Positions 37,978 to 46,683 of a DNA stretch of 64,000 nucleotides are shown here, one piece after another; position 1 is the first letter of the stretch; each line of letters begins with the position of its first letter. Origin of the DNA: Brevibacillus sp. (lineage in GTDB: Bacteria > Bacillota > Bacilli > Brevibacillales > Brevibacillaceae); NCBI GenBank assembly GCA_017656235.1, contig JACDOF010000004.1:98594-162593 (forward strand), in the 5' to 3' direction. The position numbers and the translations under genes are program-made. The notes under the pieces were generated by a model. The model saw only the letters and a list, made by a program, of their open reading frames with translations. It had not been told where the DNA came from and searched no databases.

Positions 37978-38631
37978 TTGATTACGACACCGGAAGTAGA
38001 CGCTTATCTTGCTTCTCTTGCCCCGGAGCGTTCTCTGCTGTTGAGACGGCTGGAACGGGAGGCGGCACAAGAGGAAATCCCGATCATCCAGCTGCCCTCT
38101 GTACAGATGATTCGGCTGTGGCTGCTTGCCCACCGGCCCACCAGCATTTTGGAAGTGGGAACGGCGATCGGCTATTCCACGATCTGGCTGGCGGACGCAG
38201 CTCCGCAGGCCAGCATTGTCACCATCGAGATGGACGCAAGCAGGGCAGAGCGGGCCCAGGCCAATATCGCCGAGGCGGGAATGGCCGGGCGGGTGTCGGT
38301 CATCCAGGCAGACGCCACCGCCGGACTGCCGGGCGATCAGACGTTTGACTGCCTGTTTATTGATGCTGCCAAAGGGCAGTACCGCACGTTTCTCGATTTG
38401 TACCTTCCCCGAATTGTTACCGGTGGACTGATTATCTGCGACAATATCCTGTTTCGGGGATTGGTCGCCGATCCGTCGCAGGCAGGCAAGCGGCTGCGCC
38501 CGATGGTGGAGAAGCTGCGGGACTTTAATGACTATTTGCGGAATCATCCACAGTTGGAGACGACGTTTATTCCGGTCGGGGACGGCATCGCTGTCAGCGT
38601 CAAGAAGCAAGAACCGGGCAGTGATGCGTAA
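37978..38631 (+). CDS. O-methyltransferase (YrrM family)
   Basis: A 217-residue SAM-dependent methyltransferase. The SAM motif [16 protein letters not shown] (about residues 57-72), [16 protein letters not shown] and [20 protein letters not shown] (metal-ligand Asp) match the class I family that includes catechol and caffeoyl-CoA O-methyltransferases. Bacillus YrrM (TrmR) methylates tRNA at hydroxyuridine 34 (mo5U); that is the likely role here. TTG start after AAAGGATG. Between mltG and udk as in Bacillus. Confidence 0.9.
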   Translation: MITTPEVDAYLASLAPERSLLLRRLEREAAQEEIPIIQLPSVQMIRLWLLAHRPTSILEVGTAIGYSTIWLADAAPQASIVTIEMDASRAERAQANIAEAGMAGRVSVIQADATAGLPGDQTFDCLFIDAAKGQYRTFLDLYLPRIVTGGLIICDNILFRGLVADPSQAGKRLRPMVEKLRDFNDYLRNHPQLETTFIPVGDGIAVSVKKQEPGSDA

Positions 38632-38749
38632 AGCGGGACGCATCCCTCCAATCTTGCTGCCGGCTCACAAGGCTGCAATAATGGAGAGGACATGGTCTGT
38701 CCGGATACAATCAGCATGCAAGGGCATCAGTCAGGAAGGAGATAGGAGC

Positions 38750-39412
38750 ATGGGTCACCCCGTCATGATAGGGGTAGCCGGAGGAAGCGGTTCCGGCAAA
38801 ACCACGGTAGCGAGAGAATTGTATCAGCGCTTTCAGGATGACAGCGTGATCATGATTGAGCAGGATTCGTACTACAAGGATCAGAGCCATCTGACGATGG
38901 AAGAAAGGGCACAAACCAACTACGACCATCCCTTTGCCTTTGACAACGATTTGCTTTTGTTTCACCTGCAGGAGTTGCTGCATGAGAGGCCGATTTACAA
39001 GCCGGTCTACGATTTTACGGTCCACAACCGCTCCAAGGAGCGTGTGCTGGTCGAACCGAAAAAAGTGATCATTCTGGAAGGCATGCTGATCCTGGAAGAT
39101 CCGCGAATACGCAATTTGATGGACATCAAGGTGTTTGTGGACACGGACGCAGATGTGCGCATTTTGCGTCGCATTCAGCGGGACATTCGCGAGCGCGGAC
39201 GGACGTTGGAGTCCGTCATCGAGCAATACCTGACCGTCGTGCGGCCAATGCACCTGCAGTTTATCGAACCGACCAAGCGATACGCCGACGTGATCATTCC
39301 GGAGGGGGGCTACAATCAGGTCGCACTTGATTTGCTTGCCACCAAAATACGTGACATCTTAAAAGCCAAACAACGTGCCGGCTCGTCCGAACAAATCCCC
39401 CCTGGGGCCTGA
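38750..39412 (+). CDS. udk: Uridine kinase
   Basis: A 220-residue pyrimidine salvage enzyme phosphorylating uridine and cytidine. Walker [13 protein letters not shown] at the start, [20 protein letters not shown] (substrate), and [17 protein letters not shown] (LID region). The ATG at 38750 follows GAAGGAGATAGGAG. The peptidase genes yrrN/yrrO that separate yrrM and udk in Bacillus are absent. Terminator follows. Confidence 0.96.
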   Translation: MGHPVMIGVAGGSGSGKTTVARELYQRFQDDSVIMIEQDSYYKDQSHLTMEERAQTNYDHPFAFDNDLLLFHLQELLHERPIYKPVYDFTVHNRSKERVLVEPKKVIILEGMLILEDPRIRNLMDIKVFVDTDADVRILRRIQRDIRERGRTLESVIEQYLTVVRPMHLQFIEPTKRYADVIIPEGGYNQVALDLLATKIRDILKAKQRAGSSEQIPPGA

Positions 39413-39472
39413 TGATCATTGTCGTGCGGCAATCAGGCCGGCCGAGTTGGCGGTCATTGTCATGATGGAATG

Positions 39473-39516
39473 AACCATCCCCTGCCAAGCAAGTGGCGGG
39501 GGATGGTTATTTTTTC
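39473..39516 (+). terminator. Terminator after udk
   Basis: AACCATCC (39473-39480) and GGATGGTT (39501-39508) with an inner CCTGCCA/TGGCGGG extension make a ~15-bp stem followed by six T residues. Confidence 0.88.
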
Positions 39517-39597
39517 TCCGGAAACGGTTCAACCCGAGGATTGAGCAGCTGGACGGATGGAAATACTGGGCAGCAAAGGGTCAGGAGGCAGGTTGCT

Positions 39598-41424
39598 TTG
39601 AGCTTGTCACGCAAAACGAAACAGCGGGCGTTTTTGCTGCTGCTGCTGTTTTCATTGGTTTGGGGGATCCTCATCTTCCGGCTGAGCTGGATTCAACTGG
39701 TGGCTGTTCACCACTTTTCCCGGCAAGGCGTCGACCTGGTCAAGCAGGCGGTCAGGCAGCGTGAGCAGACCGTTACGCTGGACAGCGGACGCGGCGACAT
39801 CCTCGATCGGAACGGGAACTCATTTACCGGGAAAGAACAGCTTGCCCTCATCGTCTTTCCGCTGGCACGTGGAAGATTGCAGGACCAGGAGACAATCAGA
39901 CAAATCGCTTCCATCATCGGCCGGAGGATGGCTGAGTTGGAACATCTTCTTTCGCATGGGAAAGAGCCTGCGATGCTGCGTGATGAAAAGGGAAAACCGG
40001 TCGCGCTTACGGAACAGCAGGCGGAGCAGATTAACCGGCTCAAAATCCCGGGTTTCGTCGCCGTAAACGTAACGGAACGGTATCGAAGCGACGCAGTGGC
40101 CCAGAGCGTTATCGGCTATGTAAACCAGAACCCGGCGTATATTCAAAGCGAGTATGAGGAAGAGTGGCGGAGCGGCAAAATGAGTTTGGACAGTACAGTG
40201 GGAGCAGCAGGGTTGGAACGAACTTTTGACCGCTTTTTGCAGGGGGTGGCACCGTCCCGCCTGTCGTATGTGGTAGATGGCCAGGGGCGGCCTCTTGGCG
40301 GGTTGGGGATTCGCTACCATGAGCAGGAAAACAGCTTTTATCCCCTCTCCCTGGTTACTACACTGGACAGGCAGATGCAGGATGAGATGGAATGGATTGC
40401 GGATCAGGCGGGATTGACGGAAGGTTCGATTGTGGTTCTCGATGCTGCCACCGCAGACGTGTTGTCCATGGTAAGCCGACCGGCGTATGATCAGACCAAT
40501 GTGGATGTAAAAGCGGGCGCGTGGCAGAACCGCGCCGTCAAACAGCTTCCTCCGGGTTCCGTGTTCAAGACCGTGGTGGCCGCCGCCGCTTTGGCTGAGG
40601 AAGCGGTCTCGCCAACCGAGCGGTTTGTGTGTGAGGGAGAGTATGGCCACTACGGCTTCTCCTGCTGGAAACGGGGCGGACACGGCAGCATCACACTGGA
40701 AGAAGCGTATGCGCACTCCTGCAACATCGCGTTCGCCCAGATCGCCAAACGGCTCGGGGGTGACACCATCCAATCGTATGCGGAGCGGCTCGGTCTGCTT
40801 GCACCGGTTGGTTGGTCTGCCCCGCACTTGTACAAAATGGAAAATTTCCGGCAGATCGACGGGGAGGAGCCGGGCAGGGTCTTTATGTCGGAGGTATACC
40901 ATGACGAAGGGACTTTGATCCAGACGGCAATCGGACAACGTGACGTGAGGATCACGCCGCTTTCGGCAGCCAACCTGATGGTTACCATGCTGAATGGGGG
41001 ACAGCCCCGACAAGTGCGATTGGTCCGGGAAATCACCTATCGCAATGGAGGCACCTTTCACCTTTTTCCACTGCAGCCACTGCCGGTGGAAGGAATTGAC
41101 CCGGTCACCTCCTACAAACTGACCCGGTTGATGCGGTTGGTCGTAGCAGAAGGGACGGGAAAGCCGCTCGTCAACCTGTCATGGCCTGTGGCCGGAAAAA
41201 GCGGCACCGCACAAGCCGAGACGGGGCAAGGCATGCGCTATCATCACTGGTTTGTCGGTTACGCTCCGGCTGACCACCCACGCTATGCGATTGCTGTTGT
41301 GGCCGAGAATCAGCCGGTCACCGCTTCACACCAGGGGATCAAGATCTTCGGTAAGGTTGTCGAGGCATTGGCTTCTTTGTCAAAACAATCTGCTGGACTT
41401 CCTTCAGCGCCTGATCGAGAATAA
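39598..41424 (+). CDS. Class B penicillin-binding protein (PbpI/YrrR-like)
   Basis: A 608-residue membrane-anchored transpeptidase. One membrane helix (about residues 10-32), a dimerisation/pedestal domain with SGRGDILDRNG, then the transpeptidase domain with SxxK at Ser321-Lys324 (PPGSVFKT), SxN at Ser374-Asn376 and KSG at 534-536. Synteny with udk points to Bacillus pbpI (yrrR), expressed in sporulation. greA, present between them in Bacillus, is missing here. TTG start at 39598, nine bases after AGGAGG (39583-39588). Its last 86 bp overlap a convergent gene. Confidence 0.88.
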   Translation: MSLSRKTKQRAFLLLLLFSLVWGILIFRLSWIQLVAVHHFSRQGVDLVKQAVRQREQTVTLDSGRGDILDRNGNSFTGKEQLALIVFPLARGRLQDQETIRQIASIIGRRMAELEHLLSHGKEPAMLRDEKGKPVALTEQQAEQINRLKIPGFVAVNVTERYRSDAVAQSVIGYVNQNPAYIQSEYEEEWRSGKMSLDSTVGAAGLERTFDRFLQGVAPSRLSYVVDGQGRPLGGLGIRYHEQENSFYPLSLVTTLDRQMQDEMEWIADQAGLTEGSIVVLDAATADVLSMVSRPAYDQTNVDVKAGAWQNRAVKQLPPGSVFKTVVAAAALAEEAVSPTERFVCEGEYGHYGFSCWKRGGHGSITLEEAYAHSCNIAFAQIAKRLGGDTIQSYAERLGLLAPVGWSAPHLYKMENFRQIDGEEPGRVFMSEVYHDEGTLIQTAIGQRDVRITPLSAANLMVTMLNGGQPRQVRLVREITYRNGGTFHLFPLQPLPVEGIDPVTSYKLTRLMRLVVAEGTGKPLVNLSWPVAGKSGTAQAETGQGMRYHHWFVGYAPADHPRYAIAVVAENQPVTASHQGIKIFGKVVEALASLSKQSAGLPSAPDRE

Positions 41425-41833
41425 ACCCTCTGGCCTGGATATCGTTTCGTTTCCCGATACCAACGATCAACATCAAGGGCGATGTTGACGCGTATTTCTC
41501 CTGATACGCCTTCATGAAGACAGTCTGGCGGTCCACCCGGCTGGGTGACAGGCGGCGAACCGTATGACTGTGCCAGTCTCCGATGTAGTGGACACGCCCC
41601 AAGGTTTTTCGCTTTACCTTTCGGATCACCTGCCCCAGGTAATGATCGTCAAACATGACAGCATGTTTCATCTGAAGCGCTCGCGGACCTGGGCCGCTGG
41701 CATAGGTGATCGCCCAATCCTGATCGTTTATGGGATACCCCATCAGCACTCCGCCGGTTTCCACTTCCGGGTTGCTGCGCACGGCCTGCTCAATCTGTCT
41801 CCATACTTTTTGGGTCAGGTACAGCTTGGTCAT
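41339..41833 (-). CDS. JAMM/MPN (Mov34/PAD-1) domain protein
   Basis: A 164-residue protein with a complete JAMM zinc-protease motif: Glu25 (EVETGGVLMGY), His88-Ser89-His90, Ser98 and Asp101 (HSH-x7-S-x2-D). JAMM proteins cleave isopeptide or peptide bonds near ubiquitin-like or carrier tails; stand-alone bacterial ones occur beside E1/E2-like or defence genes, but none is visible here except the distant tcdA. The ATG at 41833 is eight bases after AAGGAG; another ATG at 41839 is too near. The gene is convergent with pbpI and overlaps it by 86 bp. Substrate unknown. Confidence 0.82.
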   Translation of the reverse strand: MTKLYLTQKVWRQIEQAVRSNPEVETGGVLMGYPINDQDWAITYASGPGPRALQMKHAVMFDDHYLGQVIRKVKRKTLGRVHYIGDWHSHTVRRLSPSRVDRQTVFMKAYQEKYASTSPLMLIVGIGKRNDIQARGFILDQALKEVQQIVLTKKPMPRQPYRRS

Positions 41834-42112
41834 GTACATGGCTCCTTCCCTTGAGCATTTCCTGGGTGATAGTCAGTTGTTATCATCTTATGTCTGTTGT
41901 GCGTACGGGGTGTAACAACGCAAGGGGAACCATCTCAACCTGCTCCCTGTGCAGCCATGAACACACACGCAGATTGACGTCAGGACGTTTGAATGGAAGA
42001 ATAATGCTATAAACATCAACTGTACTGACACGAAGCCTGCAGATGCCGCGCAGGTTTGGAAGCGCCGCAGGGGCGTTTCGTCATCAGCTTATTTCAAGGA
42101 GGAGATTCGTGG

Positions 42113-42673
42113 ATGTATGACGTTGTAGTCGTAGGAGCCGGTCCAGCCGGTGCGAGTGCTGCCATCTTCACTGCCAAGGCGGGGAAAAAGACACTGGTAA
42201 TCGACAGTGACCAGAGCATCACCAAACGGGCCTGGATTGAGAACCACTACGGCGTGATGGAGACTACAGGGCCTGACCTGATCGAGTTGGGCAAAAAACA
42301 AGCAAGCAAGTTCGGCGCCGAGTTCGTTCAGGACAAAGTGGTTTCCATCGAAAAGCAGAGTGATGGCTTTCTGGTGAAGACGGATTCCAACGAGTACCCG
42401 ACCAGGCATGTGATTCTGGCCACTGGTCTATCGGTCGAGCTTGCCGAATCGATCGGACTTGCAACCCGACCGGGGAACGAACCGCGCATCAAGACCGTTC
42501 TGCAAACCGATGAGCAGGGCAGGACAAGTGTTGACGGAATATGGGCCGCTGGTACTTGCGCCGGCGTAAGCGTACACACCATTATCACAGCTGGCGACGG
42601 TGCCAAAGTGGCGATTAACGTGATCAGCGAACTGAACGGCGAACGGTACGTGGACCATGACGTACTGAAGTAG
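42113..42673 (+). CDS. Small FAD-dependent oxidoreductase-like protein
   Basis: A 186-residue protein with the dinucleotide motif VVVVGAGPAGASAA at its start and, near the end, SVDGIWAAGTCAG, the second FAD signature of thioredoxin-reductase-like enzymes. The NAD(P)H-binding domain and the CxxC redox pair that normally lie between are missing, so the two FAD lobes are joined directly. The ATG at 42113 follows AAGGAGGAG at eight bases. It may be a stand-alone FAD-binding protein that needs a partner. Alternatives: a deletion product. The frame is intact and has a good ribosome site. Confidence 0.75.
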   Translation: MYDVVVVGAGPAGASAAIFTAKAGKKTLVIDSDQSITKRAWIENHYGVMETTGPDLIELGKKQASKFGAEFVQDKVVSIEKQSDGFLVKTDSNEYPTRHVILATGLSVELAESIGLATRPGNEPRIKTVLQTDEQGRTSVDGIWAAGTCAGVSVHTIITAGDGAKVAINVISELNGERYVDHDVLK

Positions 42674-42735
42674 GAGTAAAACCATGACATGGGTACACCC
42701 CATTCCGGCGAATCGTCTTTGATACTTGGCAAGAT

Positions 42736-42766
42736 CCCGATCTTCCCAAAAGATCGGGAAGCTTTT
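42736..42766 (+). terminator. Possible terminator after the FAD protein gene
   Basis: CCCGATCTT (42736-42744) pairs with AAGATCGGG (42750-42758), 5-nt loop, followed after four bases by only four T residues. The stem is perfect, the T run weak. Confidence 0.5.
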
Positions 42767-42824
42767 ATGCAGCTGCTGCAAGAGCGCTGTCCGAATGTGG
42801 TTATGGAGTGGCATGCCGCAAATA

Positions 42825-42847
42825 AAAGGGGCCTAACAAGCACCTTA
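42825..42847. repeat. Hairpin repeat, copy A
   Basis: AAAGGGGCCTAACAAGC followed by ACCTTA. Shares its first 17 bases and 22 of 23 overall with copy B at 43394-43416. It folds as AAGGGGC/GCaCCTT with one mismatch. The two copies bracket a gene-poor stretch. Confidence 0.7.
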
Positions 42848-43393
42848 CAGTTTGCTGACAAAGTGTCGTGAATACGAGTGGGGCGTTTTTCGGGCTCACG
42901 TCCAACCAGCGAAGAAGCAGTCCCGGATCGCTCCACGCCGATCCGCAGGGGCGGCGGCAAAACGATGTCCCGCAGCGACGTGATGCTGTTGCCGCTGCGA
43001 ATTCCCTGCGGATACGCCGTTTTGCTGGCAGGTTGGCCAAACCGTTCGCTGGCGAAAAACCGCCCACACTCGTCCCAGGCGAGAGCGTTGAAACTCGATC
43101 AGCACCGTTTGGTGTCCTGTTCACCCAAGATGCGCTCGACATCTTTCAGATTGAATCCAAAGTGAGTACTGAAGGGCGGCCATTTTCCGAATGAACGACT
43201 TTGCCAACTTTCCAAGCGGAGCAAGACCGAAGCGGGGGCATACGGGCGCAACCTGGACTAACGGCGCAGCAGGGCTGCTTTTGCGCCCGCCCGCTTCGGG
43301 AGAGCGACGCGGACAGTTCGGCTCCATTGCAGGTTGGCAACGGAGTGAAGAGGAAAATGGCTCCTTCTCCAGATACCCTTTGTCTCCAGTCTG
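42848..43393. other. GC-rich stretch without a supported gene, between hairpin repeats
   Basis: About 550 bp with several overlapping open frames on both strands but no ribosome site, promoter or recognisable protein motif. It is bracketed by two near-identical 23-bp hairpin repeats. It could be a dispersed repeat unit, a remnant of a mobile element or a decayed gene. I see no transposase motif. Confidence 0.5.
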
Positions 43394-43416
43394 AAAGGGG
43401 CCTAACAAGCCCCTTA
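43394..43416. repeat. Hairpin repeat, copy B
   Basis: AAAGGGGCCTAACAAGC followed by CCCTTA; folds as a perfect AAGGGGC/GCCCCTT hairpin with a short loop. Second copy of the sequence at 42825-42847. It also stands just past the end of the minus-strand gene 43426-43716 and might serve as its transcript end. Confidence 0.7.
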
Positions 43417-43425
43417 AACTATTAT

Positions 43426-43716
43426 TTATGAGTTACCCATTACGTGCCCCCATGAGACACCAGACACGCTTTTAAAAAGAAAAGCTTCATCCCCATTATT
43501 TCTCTTGTTTCCATTCGCTTTCGGTGTGGGGGTGCAGTGTTTCGTTTTTTTCTTTCCTAAAAATAAGACAAACCCGCAAATGATGCAAATCACAGAAAGG
43601 ATGAACAGGATTACATAAAGGGTCTCAGATGATGGGGTGTGCGACCCATAGCATGTAATTGTCCTGAAAATGTAAATAAATAGTGGTTGAGGGCATTGAA
43701 ACGCACGGAATCTCAT
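43426..43716 (-). CDS. Small predicted membrane protein of unknown function
   Basis: A 96-residue frame with a good ribosome site (AAAGGAGG, nine bases before the ATG at 43716). One hydrophobic helix in the middle (LYVILFILSVICIICGFVLF, residues ~33-52) is followed by a basic, Lys/Asn-rich tail. Base composition is lower in GC than the neighbours. No family recognised. Confidence 0.5.
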   Translation of the reverse strand: MRFRAFQCPQPLFIYIFRTITCYGSHTPSSETLYVILFILSVICIICGFVLFLGKKKTKHCTPTPKANGNKRNNGDEAFLFKSVSGVSWGHVMGNS

Positions 43717-43861
43717 ACCAGGTTTCCTCCTTTAACCACAGCATTACCCACACCCTTTATTTCGTTGGCGTGAAAGGTAGTATGCAGTACAATTATCCTC
43801 ACAATAAGTTTAGGATGCACGTGGAGATTATCTAAGGAGGTATCGCCATGGAGCCAAAAAT

Positions 43862-44320
43862 GTGAAAGATGCTTTTACAGTTGTAGGTTTGACATGTTCG
43901 ACAACCTTGAATGAAAGTAAAATACCAGCTCTTTGGGAAGAGTTTACATCGAGGGTAGGGGAGATTAAAAACAGAATTTCTCCTAACATTATGCTTGGAA
44001 TAAGTGAATTTTCTGCCAACCCCGAACATGAAGCTTTTACCTACATGGCTTGCGTTCTCGTTAACAATGTGGATGAAATACCAGAAGGAATGTTATGTAA
44101 GACCATTCCAAAGAGAGAGTATGTAGTTGTCACACATAAAGGGAAAGTAGAGACGTTAGGAGGTACCATTGATTTTATCTACGACACCTGGTTGCCGAAA
44201 TCCGAATACGCCCTAATGGAATCAGAAGATTTTGAAGTCTATGAAGACGAACGATTCATGGGTGCGGACAACGAAGAGTCTGAAGTCGATATCTTTATTC
44301 CCATCCAAAAAAAGCGATAA
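43862..44320 (+). CDS. GyrI-like/AraC effector-binding domain protein, apparently frameshifted at its start
   Basis: A 152-residue frame with the stand-alone effector-binding fold (TVVGLTCSTT, LWEEFTSRVGEI, EHEAFTYMACVLVNNVDEIPEGM, YVVVTHKGKVETLGGTIDFIY). Such proteins bind small molecules or modulate gyrase. The frame opens at a GTG (43862). Just upstream, a perfect AAGGAGG and the ATG at 43848 begin MEPK, the normal start of this family, but that frame stops after five codons. One extra A in the AAAAA run at 43856-43860 would join them. So the real protein probably starts at 43848. GTG 43862 with GGAG at 43850-43853 is the fallback start. Confidence 0.75.
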   Translation: MKDAFTVVGLTCSTTLNESKIPALWEEFTSRVGEIKNRISPNIMLGISEFSANPEHEAFTYMACVLVNNVDEIPEGMLCKTIPKREYVVVTHKGKVETLGGTIDFIYDTWLPKSEYALMESEDFEVYEDERFMGADNEESEVDIFIPIQKKR

Positions 44321-44593
44321 TGTTCTCCAATGTTGTCTGAACAGTTTTAGTGACGGCGTTGAACCGTTGACCCACTGATTAACTGCCTATCGCTTAAGAT
44401 CAGGCTCACCTGTATGAAGGGGCGGCAAACGCCTTTCCCGATCACGGCTCTTCAGCACGGCGCGACAGGAAGGGCATCCGGTCATCGTTTTCGTGGGGCA
44501 AAAATGGCTATCCTCAAACAGTACAGGCACGGATGGGCGGGTGCCCACATATGGATAAGAGTAGCTAGCATCCAGACACAGGAGGTGGCAGTC

Positions 44594-45043
44594 TTGTCCA
44601 GTATTCTTGTCGCTCTTTCCCTCTTGTTTAAAGAACTGGTTACGTTTGTCGCCTACGTCAAGAACAATGCGTTTCCCCAACCGCTGTCGGAAGCGGAAGA
44701 AGAAAAGTACTTGAAGGGGATGGCCGCCGGCGATCCACTCGCACGCAACAAGCTGATCGAGCATAACCTGCGCCTTGTCGCGCATATCGTCAAAAAGTTT
44801 GAAAATACCGGAGAAGACAGCGAAGACCTCATTTCCATCGGGACGATCGGCCTGATCAAAGCGATTGAAAGTTATCAAGTGGATAAAGGGACCAAACTGG
44901 CCACCTATGCTGCGCGCTGTATTGAAAATGAAATCCTGATGCACCTGCGCAGTTTGAAGAAGACACGCAAGGATGTGTCGCTGCATGATCCAATCGGAAC
45001 GGATAAGGAGGGAAATGAATTAACCCTCACGGTTTATCCGTGA
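44594..45043 (+). CDS. sigK: RNA polymerase sigma-K factor, N-terminal half (interrupted)
   Basis: A 149-residue frame with TTG start five bases after AGGAGGTGG. It begins with the hydrophobic pro-sequence ([30 protein letters not shown]) cut by SpoIVFB in Bacillus. Sigma-70 region 2 follows ([50 protein letters not shown]) and then [15 protein letters not shown] and TDKEGNEL. After that, regions 3 and 4 are missing: the frame runs into a palindrome and stops. This equals spoIVCB, the 5' half of sigK in strains carrying a skin element. Mother-cell-specific recombination would restore the gene. The 3' half is not in the window. Confidence 0.93.
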   Translation: MSSILVALSLLFKELVTFVAYVKNNAFPQPLSEAEEEKYLKGMAAGDPLARNKLIEHNLRLVAHIVKKFENTGEDSEDLISIGTIGLIKAIESYQVDKGTKLATYAARCIENEILMHLRSLKKTRKDVSLHDPIGTDKEGNELTLTVYP

Positions 45044-45056
45044 AGGTTAATTCATT
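45014..45056. repeat. Near-perfect palindrome at the sigK break (candidate attL recombination site)
   Basis: AATGAATTAACCCTCACGG (45014-45032), a TTTAT spacer, and the reverse complement of the left arm with one mismatch (45038-45056). It begins inside sigK codons Gly-Asn-Glu-Leu and ends inside the stop of the recombinase gene. The B. subtilis skin junction core is AATGA, and this arm starts with AATGA. So it probably contains the crossover site and recombinase-binding arms. It may also end both convergent transcripts, though no T run follows. Confidence 0.75.
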
Positions 45057-46599
45057 GAGGCAGCCTCGGGTAAAGCGTCAATGTGAAGTTGTCGCCACGC
45101 TGCCACTTTTCTTTTCGGTAGACGGCTTTCTCAAGGACGGACTTCAGCAGGTTGTTTTTCTTCGCTGGATCGTCTGTTTTGCTGTACAGCTCCAGAACCG
45201 TTTCTACTCTTGGGATGATCTCCTTCTGAGCCTGCTCTCGCTTGATCTGGGTGGCGAGTTCTTCCTCGGCCTTGGTGATGGATTCCTTGACATTCTCAAT
45301 CCTTTCCGCCAGGTTCTCGGAACGCTCCAGGTACGTTTCTTCGTCGTAAATCCCACGTTCCAATAGGTCGTGTAAACGGCCTTTCTGCGCCTCTAGTTCC
45401 TTTAGTTCCCGCTCAAGAGATCGGAGTGCCGCCTGCCTCAGCTCGATAGCACTATCCTTTCGCTCCGGTCGTTTTCGTTTTCCCCACTCAGCTTTGTACT
45501 GAGCAAGCCACTCTTTGAGGCCTTTCAGCAATCGCTCCTCCACGTAGGCGAACCGGGTGCTTTTGCTTTGGCAAAGCTGATTGTAGCATTTCAAGTGCGG
45601 CAGCTGGTTCGTATAGGGGCGAAGAACCATGGAAGATCCGCACATGTCACACTTCACTAAACCGGCCAATGGGTTGGTGATACCGTTCTCCAGTTGATAG
45701 GGGACATGGTATTTCCGTTTGAGGATGTCTTGGGCTTTCATGAAGGTTTCCATGGAGACGAGTGGAGGGTGCTTCCCCTGAACGTCGATCCACTCGTGCC
45801 GAGGGCGTGTACGTGTATCCTTTCGCTTCCCAGGCTCCGTAGACTTCTTTTCTTCCCGTTTTCTCCATTGGACGCGACCGACATAAACCGCATTCTTTAG
45901 GATCGCTAGTACGGAAGCGGAAGTCCATTCGCGGCCGGTGTAGGAACGGTACCCTCGCCGGTTTAACTCGTTAGCAATTTTGTTGCTGCCCATTCGTCTT
46001 TCAGGATCCTCGTCTGTGTACCAGTCGAAAATCATCTGTACGACCGGTGCTTGTTCTGGATGGGGAATCAGGGTGCGTTCCCGGTCGGTCTTGTGGATCT
46101 GGTACCCATACGGTGGCCGTGTTGCGATGTAGTTCCCTTCCTCCACAGAGGCGACTCGACCGCGTTGTAGGCGCCTGTTGATGAGCTTCAACTCACGGCG
46201 AGCCATGAAAGACTCAAACTCCATGTATTCCTCGTCCCACTCGTCGTTGGGGTCGTAAATCTTGCGTGGCGTGATGATTTTCGTCCCTGACTCGCGGAAT
46301 GCTCTTTCAATCAGTCCCTGGTCAACCTTATCACCGCGGCCAAGCCGGTCGATGTCCATCACAAGGACAGCGTCGTATATTCCCGACTCGACCTCTTTTA
46401 GCAACTCTAGCATTTGCGGTCGGTGGATCAGGGACTCCCCCGAGACGACCTCTTCGCGTATCTTCACGATGTTTAACCCCTGTTGTTTGGCCAGTTTCAG
46501 GAGGATTTTTTTGTGTTTGGTGAGCGTTTCGCCTTCTCCGAGGGCTTCGGCTTCCAGATCGGCGCGAGATTTTCGCAGGTACATGCAGACACGTTCCAT
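45052..46599 (-). CDS. spoIVCA: Large serine recombinase, SpoIVCA-like
   Basis: A 515-residue site-specific recombinase. The resolvase domain (residues 1-~150) has catalytic Ser11 in YLRKSRAD and DIDRLGRGD. The recombinase domain (GYRSYTGREWTSASVLAILKNAVYVGRVQW) follows, then a zinc ribbon (CDMCGSS...CYNQLC) and a long coiled coil (about 370-470). Its length and location beside a split sigK match SpoIVCA, which excises the skin element in the mother cell. The ATG follows TGGAGGT. Its stop codon lies in the palindromic attachment site. A sigma-A-like promoter precedes it. Confidence 0.92.
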   Translation of the reverse strand: MERVCMYLRKSRADLEAEALGEGETLTKHKKILLKLAKQQGLNIVKIREEVVSGESLIHRPQMLELLKEVESGIYDAVLVMDIDRLGRGDKVDQGLIERAFRESGTKIITPRKIYDPNDEWDEEYMEFESFMARRELKLINRRLQRGRVASVEEGNYIATRPPYGYQIHKTDRERTLIPHPEQAPVVQMIFDWYTDEDPERRMGSNKIANELNRRGYRSYTGREWTSASVLAILKNAVYVGRVQWRKREEKKSTEPGKRKDTRTRPRHEWIDVQGKHPPLVSMETFMKAQDILKRKYHVPYQLENGITNPLAGLVKCDMCGSSMVLRPYTNQLPHLKCYNQLCQSKSTRFAYVEERLLKGLKEWLAQYKAEWGKRKRPERKDSAIELRQAALRSLERELKELEAQKGRLHDLLERGIYDEETYLERSENLAERIENVKESITKAEEELATQIKREQAQKEIIPRVETVLELYSKTDDPAKKNNLLKSVLEKAVYRKEKWQRGDNFTLTLYPRLPQ

Positions 46600-46622
46600 A
46601 AATAACCTCCAATATGACCAAA

Positions 46623-46651
46623 AGCATAGGAAAAAATAAGATTAAGGTCAA
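46623..46651 (-). promoter_or_regulatory. Sigma-A-like promoter for the recombinase gene
   Basis: Read on the minus strand: TTGACC (46651-46646), 17 bp, TATGCT (46628-46623), 24 bp before the recombinase start. B. subtilis spoIVCA uses sigma-E; this looks more like sigma-A. Confidence 0.5.
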
Positions 46652-46683
46652 TAGGATAAAGACTAAAGGGTGTAGAAATTATC

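Noticed and set aside
42689..42871. 60-codon frame after the FAD protein gene
   Set aside because: It spans a terminator-like hairpin, has no ribosome site and no recognisable sequence.
42868..43194. Open frame of 108 codons in the stretch between hairpin repeats
   Set aside because: No ribosome site, several competing frames on both strands, no family motif.
44530..44594. Possible sigma-E promoter (CATATGGAT-like -10) before sigK
   Set aside because: No acceptable -35 box at the right distance; not strong enough to list.
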